Shown here: one piece after another, positions 5,297 through 8,096 of the stretch
Layout: each line of letters opens with the position of its first letter
Numbering within the stretch: position 1 is the first letter of the stretch
NCBI GenBank assembly: GCA_001805885.1
Contig: MHHC01000062.1
Coordinates: 1-8,096 of the forward strand
Length of the DNA: 8,096 bases
Direction of reading: 5' to 3'
Origin: Omnitrophica WOR_2 bacterium RIFCSPLOWO2_12_FULL_51_24
Lineage (GTDB): Bacteria > Omnitrophota > Gorgyraeia > Pluralincolimonadales > Pluralincolimonadaceae
The notes under the pieces: model-generated
What the model saw: the letters and a program-made list of their open reading frames with translations, nothing else
What the model was told of the DNA's origin: nothing
Database searches by the model: none
Translations under genes and position numbers: made by a program

Positions 5297-6557
5297 ATTT
5301 AGGACCCTAAAAAACGGCGCGCGCTGCGTAGTGAACGAGATCCCTGACAGGGATTCGATCTCGATAGGGATCTGGCTTAACGTCGGCGCGCGATATGAGC
5401 CAAAGGCGCTAGGCGGCGTATCTCACTTCCTCGAGCACTTGCTCTTTAAGGGAACGAAGAAGAGATCAAATGAGGATATAAAAGAGGCTATCGAGGGGAG
5501 AGGCGGAGCTATGAACGGCTTCACCTCAGAGGAATTTACCTGCTATCTCGTCAAGGTCCTTAACAGGGATATGGATACCGCGCTCGACATCCTTTCGGAT
5601 ATGGTCTTGAACGCCAAGCTCGCGCCGGAGGATATAAAAAAAGAGAGGACGGTGATAAAGGAAGAGATAAAACTCTACATGGACCTTCCGAACCATCACG
5701 TCCACGACCTGCTGATGGAACTCCTATGGCCCGACCAGCCGCTAGGGCGGAATCTCGCGGGCACGGCCGAAACCGTGTCAAACATGAAGAGAAAGGATAT
5801 AGTCAGATATAAAGAGAGATATTACAATCCGGCCAATATAGTGATATCCGCCTCCGGGAACCTCGTCGCGGATGAGTTCTTTGCGTCCTGCGAAAAATAT
5901 TTAAATAAGGCGCGTCCAGGTCAAAAGGCTTCATATAAAGAAGCTTCGGAGGCGCAGGTGAAGCCGAAACTAAAAGTACTTTCAAAAAACACCGAACAGG
6001 CCCACCTCGCTATAGGCCTTCGCGCTTTCGGACGCAATGATCCCGACAGATATTCTTTGACTTTGCTGAATATAATCTTGGGCGGCAATATGTCCAGCCG
6101 CCTCTTCCGTGAATTACGTGAAAAACGCGGCCTGGCGTATGAGATAAATACACACACCAAGAAATTGAACGATACCGGCGCTTTCCTGGTCTCTGCCGGC
6201 CTCGATAACAAAAATGTAATAAGATCGACTGAACTGATAATGAAGGAACTAAGAAAGATAAAAGAAAAGACCGTGGGCAAAGATGAGTTCGAGCGGGCCC
6301 GCGAGTTCTATAAGGGCCAGCTCCTCCTGGGGCTGGAGGACACGCTTGACCAGATGTTATGGATGGGCGAGCACCTTTCGGCGGAAGGGAAGATCCCCAC
6401 GCCGCAGGCGGTTGTCGCCGAGATTGAAAAAATAGATCCGGATGACGTGAAACGGGTCGCGAAGCGCGTATTGGGCGATTTGCGTTTGAATATGGCCGTC
6501 ATCGGGACCACAGATGAGGCCGAAGAAAAAAGGATCTCAGAAGTTTTACATATATAG
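5289..6557 (+). CDS. M16 family zinc peptidase (processing-peptidase-like)
   Basis: This 422-residue protein has the size and two-domain layout of bacterial M16B peptidases, relatives of the mitochondrial processing peptidase beta subunit and of Bacillus YmxG. The inverted zinc motif HxxEH is HFLEH at 46-50 (His46, Glu49, His50), and the distal zinc ligand is most likely Glu126 in KERTVIKEEI (118-127), so it should be catalytically active. YNPANIVISASGN (179-191) closes the first domain. The second domain carries ILGGNMSSRLFRELREKRG (263-281) followed by LAYEI, the glycine-rich and RG-rich hallmark of the family. No signal peptide is seen, so it is probably cytoplasmic; family members often cleave peptides in a clamshell dimer. 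The ATG overlaps ruvX by eight bases (ATGTATGA), with AAAGG ten bases upstream. It is the last gene of the overlapping run. The exact substrate cannot be read from sequence. Confidence 0.96.
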   Translation: MYEFRTLKNGARCVVNEIPDRDSISIGIWLNVGARYEPKALGGVSHFLEHLLFKGTKKRSNEDIKEAIEGRGGAMNGFTSEEFTCYLVKVLNRDMDTALDILSDMVLNAKLAPEDIKKERTVIKEEIKLYMDLPNHHVHDLLMELLWPDQPLGRNLAGTAETVSNMKRKDIVRYKERYYNPANIVISASGNLVADEFFASCEKYLNKARPGQKASYKEASEAQVKPKLKVLSKNTEQAHLAIGLRAFGRNDPDRYSLTLLNIILGGNMSSRLFRELREKRGLAYEINTHTKKLNDTGAFLVSAGLDNKNVIRSTELIMKELRKIKEKTVGKDEFERAREFYKGQLLLGLEDTLDQMLWMGEHLSAEGKIPTPQAVVAEIEKIDPDDVKRVAKRVLGDLRLNMAVIGTTDEAEEKRISEVLHI

Positions 6558-6612
6558 TCCCTCGCCTAATCACTTGTAAATTTCCTCGAAATTTACTGCG
6601 TAGGCTTCGGGA
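6558..6612. repeat. Multi-tier hairpin element A after the M16 peptidase gene
   Basis: Three nested stems begin directly after the TAG stop. They are TCCC (6558-6561) with GGGA (6609-6612), GCCTA (6564-6568) with TAGGC (6601-6605), and an apical 9-bp stem GTAAATTTC (6576-6584) with GAAATTTAC (6588-6596) closing a CTC loop. No T-tract follows, so it is not a canonical intrinsic terminator, though it could protect the 3' end of the operon mRNA or slow transcription. Element B follows without a gap and has a related apical stem. Confidence 0.65.
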
Positions 6613-6683
6613 TTAATTCGCCCCGCAACTACAAGCAGATTTCTGCGAAATCTGCGCAGTGTATAGTTGCAGGGGCTCATTAA
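6613..6683. repeat. Multi-tier hairpin element B upstream of the phosphohexomutase gene
   Basis: The nested stems are TTAAT (6613-6617) with ATTAA (6679-6683), GCCCCGCAACTA (6620-6631) with TAGTTGC-A-GGGGC (6664-6676, one bulged A), and an apical 9-bp stem GCAGATTTC (6635-6643) with GAAATCTGC (6647-6655) closing a TGC loop. The outer arms look like terminal inverted repeats, so a miniature mobile element is possible. The base of the structure touches the AAGGAG ribosome binding site (6682-6687), so folding in RNA could influence translation of the next gene. I see no clear promoter here, so the downstream gene may be read through from the operon. Confidence 0.7.
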
Positions 6684-6691
6684 GGAGAAAG

Positions 6692-8096
6692 ATGAGGAAG
6701 GTCGAGCGATCAAAAATCAAATTCGGCACAGACGGCTGGAGGGGGCTCATAGCCGATGATTTCACATTTGAGAACGTGCGGATAGCAGGACAGGCATGCG
6801 CCGATTATTTCAATAAGGAATTCAAGGCGCCGCGCCGCATCATAATAGGTTATGACACGCGTTTCATCTCCGATAAATTCGCTCAGGCGATCGCCGAAGT
6901 ATTAGCCGCCAACGGCATCAAGATATACCTCTCGGACAGGCCCTCGCCGACCCCGACGACAAGCTACAATATAAGACTCCTGGGATTAAACGGCGGCCTG
7001 ATCATTACGGCAAGCCATAACCCGGGAAGATTCAGCGGTCTCAAGATAAAAACACCTTTCGGCTCGCCCGCGGACCAGACCGTGACACATAAGATCGAGG
7101 CCTTCCTGCGCAGGAACAAGGTAAAGATGATACCCCTTGAGGAAGCCGTAAGGACAAAGAAGATCGAGATAATAAATCCGATGCCGAAATATCTCGACGC
7201 GGTGCGCAAGTACCTCGACCTCGACCTCCTGAAGAATTGCAGCCTTAAGGTCGCGGCAGAGGTTATGCACGGCGCAGGTAACAGCTATCACGCGGCCGTG
7301 TTGAAGGGCACAAAAGTCAAGATTGACGTAATAAACGCGGAACCAAACCCTTCCTTTGAGGGATTGAAACCCGAACCGCTCCCGCGCAATATGCCCAAAC
7401 TCATGGAGATCATGAAAAAAAGCAAATACGATATAGGCTTAGCCACTGACGGCGACGCTGACAGGGTCAGCGCGGTAGCACCGGGCGGGAGGTTTATCAC
7501 TCCCGGCGAGATAATGTGCCTCATAGCGCTGCATTTCATAGAGAACAGGCGCTGGAGGGGAGCGCTCGTAAAGAATATAGCAGGGCCGACGCTCATGAAT
7601 AAGATCGCGAAGCATTATAACCTGAAATTATTCGAGACGCCGGTCGGATTCAAGCATATCGCGAAACTAATGCAGCGAGAAAACGTCCTTGTAGGCGGCG
7701 AAGAGTCAGGCGGTATCGGAGTCAAGAACTATATACCCGAGAGAGACGGTATCCTTACGGGGCTGCTGCTTGTAGAGATGATGCAGCAAGAGAAGAAACC
7801 GATCCTCTCCCTGCTTGAAGATATGGAGAAGAGGTTCGGCAAATTCAGATATCACAGGCAGGACATAGAGATCCCGCTCAAGACCAGAGAAAAAACGGTA
7901 AAGCGCCTCTTCTCGAAACTTAGAAACAAGGTCCCGCGACAGCGGGGCAAGAGGATATTCAAGCACAAGATCGTCAACATAAAGACCTATGACGGGTTGA
8001 AATTCATCTTCGATGACGAGAGCTGGCTATTGATAAGGCCATCCGGCACCGAGCCTATCCTCAGGGTCTACAGCGAGGCTCATACGGACAAGAAAG
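6692..8096 (+). CDS. Phosphoglucomutase/phosphomannomutase family protein (3' end off the window)
   Basis: This alpha-D-phosphohexomutase moves the phosphate between C6 and C1 of glucose or mannose. The visible 468 residues are nearly full length for the family, and the frame is open at the right edge. Domain 1 opens with KFGTDGWRG (10-18) and carries the phosphoserine loop TASHNP (106-111) with catalytic Ser108. The magnesium loop DGDADR is at 253-258, the sugar-recognition loop GEESGG at 336-341, and the C-terminal phosphate-binding loop RPSGTEP at 449-455. All four functional loops are therefore intact. The ATG has AAGGAG four bases upstream. Closeness to manC suggests that it supplies mannose-1-phosphate, but GEESGG is not the GEMSGH loop typical of bifunctional PMM/PGM enzymes, so glucose preference or dual use is equally possible. 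It is separated from the M16 gene by the hairpin pair and may be co-transcribed with it. Confidence 0.95.
   Translation, partial: MRKVERSKIKFGTDGWRGLIADDFTFENVRIAGQACADYFNKEFKAPRRIIIGYDTRFISDKFAQAIAEVLAANGIKIYLSDRPSPTPTTSYNIRLLGLNGGLIITASHNPGRFSGLKIKTPFGSPADQTVTHKIEAFLRRNKVKMIPLEEAVRTKKIEIINPMPKYLDAVRKYLDLDLLKNCSLKVAAEVMHGAGNSYHAAVLKGTKVKIDVINAEPNPSFEGLKPEPLPRNMPKLMEIMKKSKYDIGLATDGDADRVSAVAPGGRFITPGEIMCLIALHFIENRRWRGALVKNIAGPTLMNKIAKHYNLKLFETPVGFKHIAKLMQRENVLVGGEESGGIGVKNYIPERDGILTGLLLVEMMQQEKKPILSLLEDMEKRFGKFRYHRQDIEIPLKTREKTVKRLFSKLRNKVPRQRGKRIFKHKIVNIKTYDGLKFIFDDESWLLIRPSGTEPILRVYSEAHTDKK

Noticed and set aside
6576..6655. CRISPR-like repeats
   Set aside because: There are only two units, each itself a palindrome and diverged from the other, with no regular spacers and no cas genes; tandem hairpin elements explain them better.
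7288..7596. 102-codon minus-strand open frame
   Set aside because: It lies antisense to the phosphohexomutase across its DGDADR loop; the forward frame is clearly the coding one.

Overview
The window reads as chromosomal sequence from a Gram-negative-type (diderm) bacterium. It encodes a signal-peptide-bearing, beta-rich protein that looks like an outer-membrane barrel, and standard bacterial housekeeping genes with Shine-Dalgarno and sigma70-like signals. Codon use leans strongly on ATA (Ile) and AGG (Arg) at a middling GC content. Together with the protein style this recalls candidate-phylum diderms such as Omnitrophota, but that placement is an impression and was not tested by any search.

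Layout. Bases 1-1237 (minus strand) hold almost all of an unrecognised outer-membrane-type beta-barrel gene. The last visible residue is a C-terminal Phe at the window edge, so probably only the stop codon is cut off. A compact divergent promoter region (1238-1343) separates it from a small TM2-like membrane protein gene (1344-1646, plus strand). A 114-base gap then carries a short palindromic repeat and a promoter for a tight five-gene run: trpB, trpA, manC, ruvX and an M16 zinc peptidase (1761-6557). Every junction in this run overlaps, by 4, 8, 4 and 8 bases. A 134-base spacer (6558-6691) is filled almost entirely by two adjacent, related, multi-tier hairpins. It is followed by a phosphoglucomutase/phosphomannomutase-family gene that runs off the right edge (6692-8096) with all catalytic motifs already present. 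No stretch longer than 300 bases lacks a gene, and I see no tRNA, rRNA, CRISPR array or transposase gene.

How the genes fit together. TrpB and TrpA form tryptophan synthase, the last step of tryptophan synthesis; no other trp gene is in view. ManC makes GDP-mannose from mannose-1-phosphate, and the phosphohexomutase downstream is a plausible supplier of that substrate, which points to glycan or surface-polysaccharide synthesis. RuvX matures 16S rRNA, and the M16 peptidase is a processing-type zinc protease. The operon is therefore of mixed function, held together by overlap and probably by translational coupling.

Points of most interest: (1) manC has no ATG, GTG or TTG upstream of its catalytic motif and apparently starts at ATC 3786, behind a strong Shine-Dalgarno; (2) the tandem hairpin pair at 6558-6683 keeps its apical stems through compensatory base changes; (3) a palindromic ATTCCC-N8-GGGAAT repeat lies inside the 3' end of trpB and encodes its C-terminal tail, with a second copy just upstream of the trpB promoter. 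I did not find a convincing new multi-gene system.
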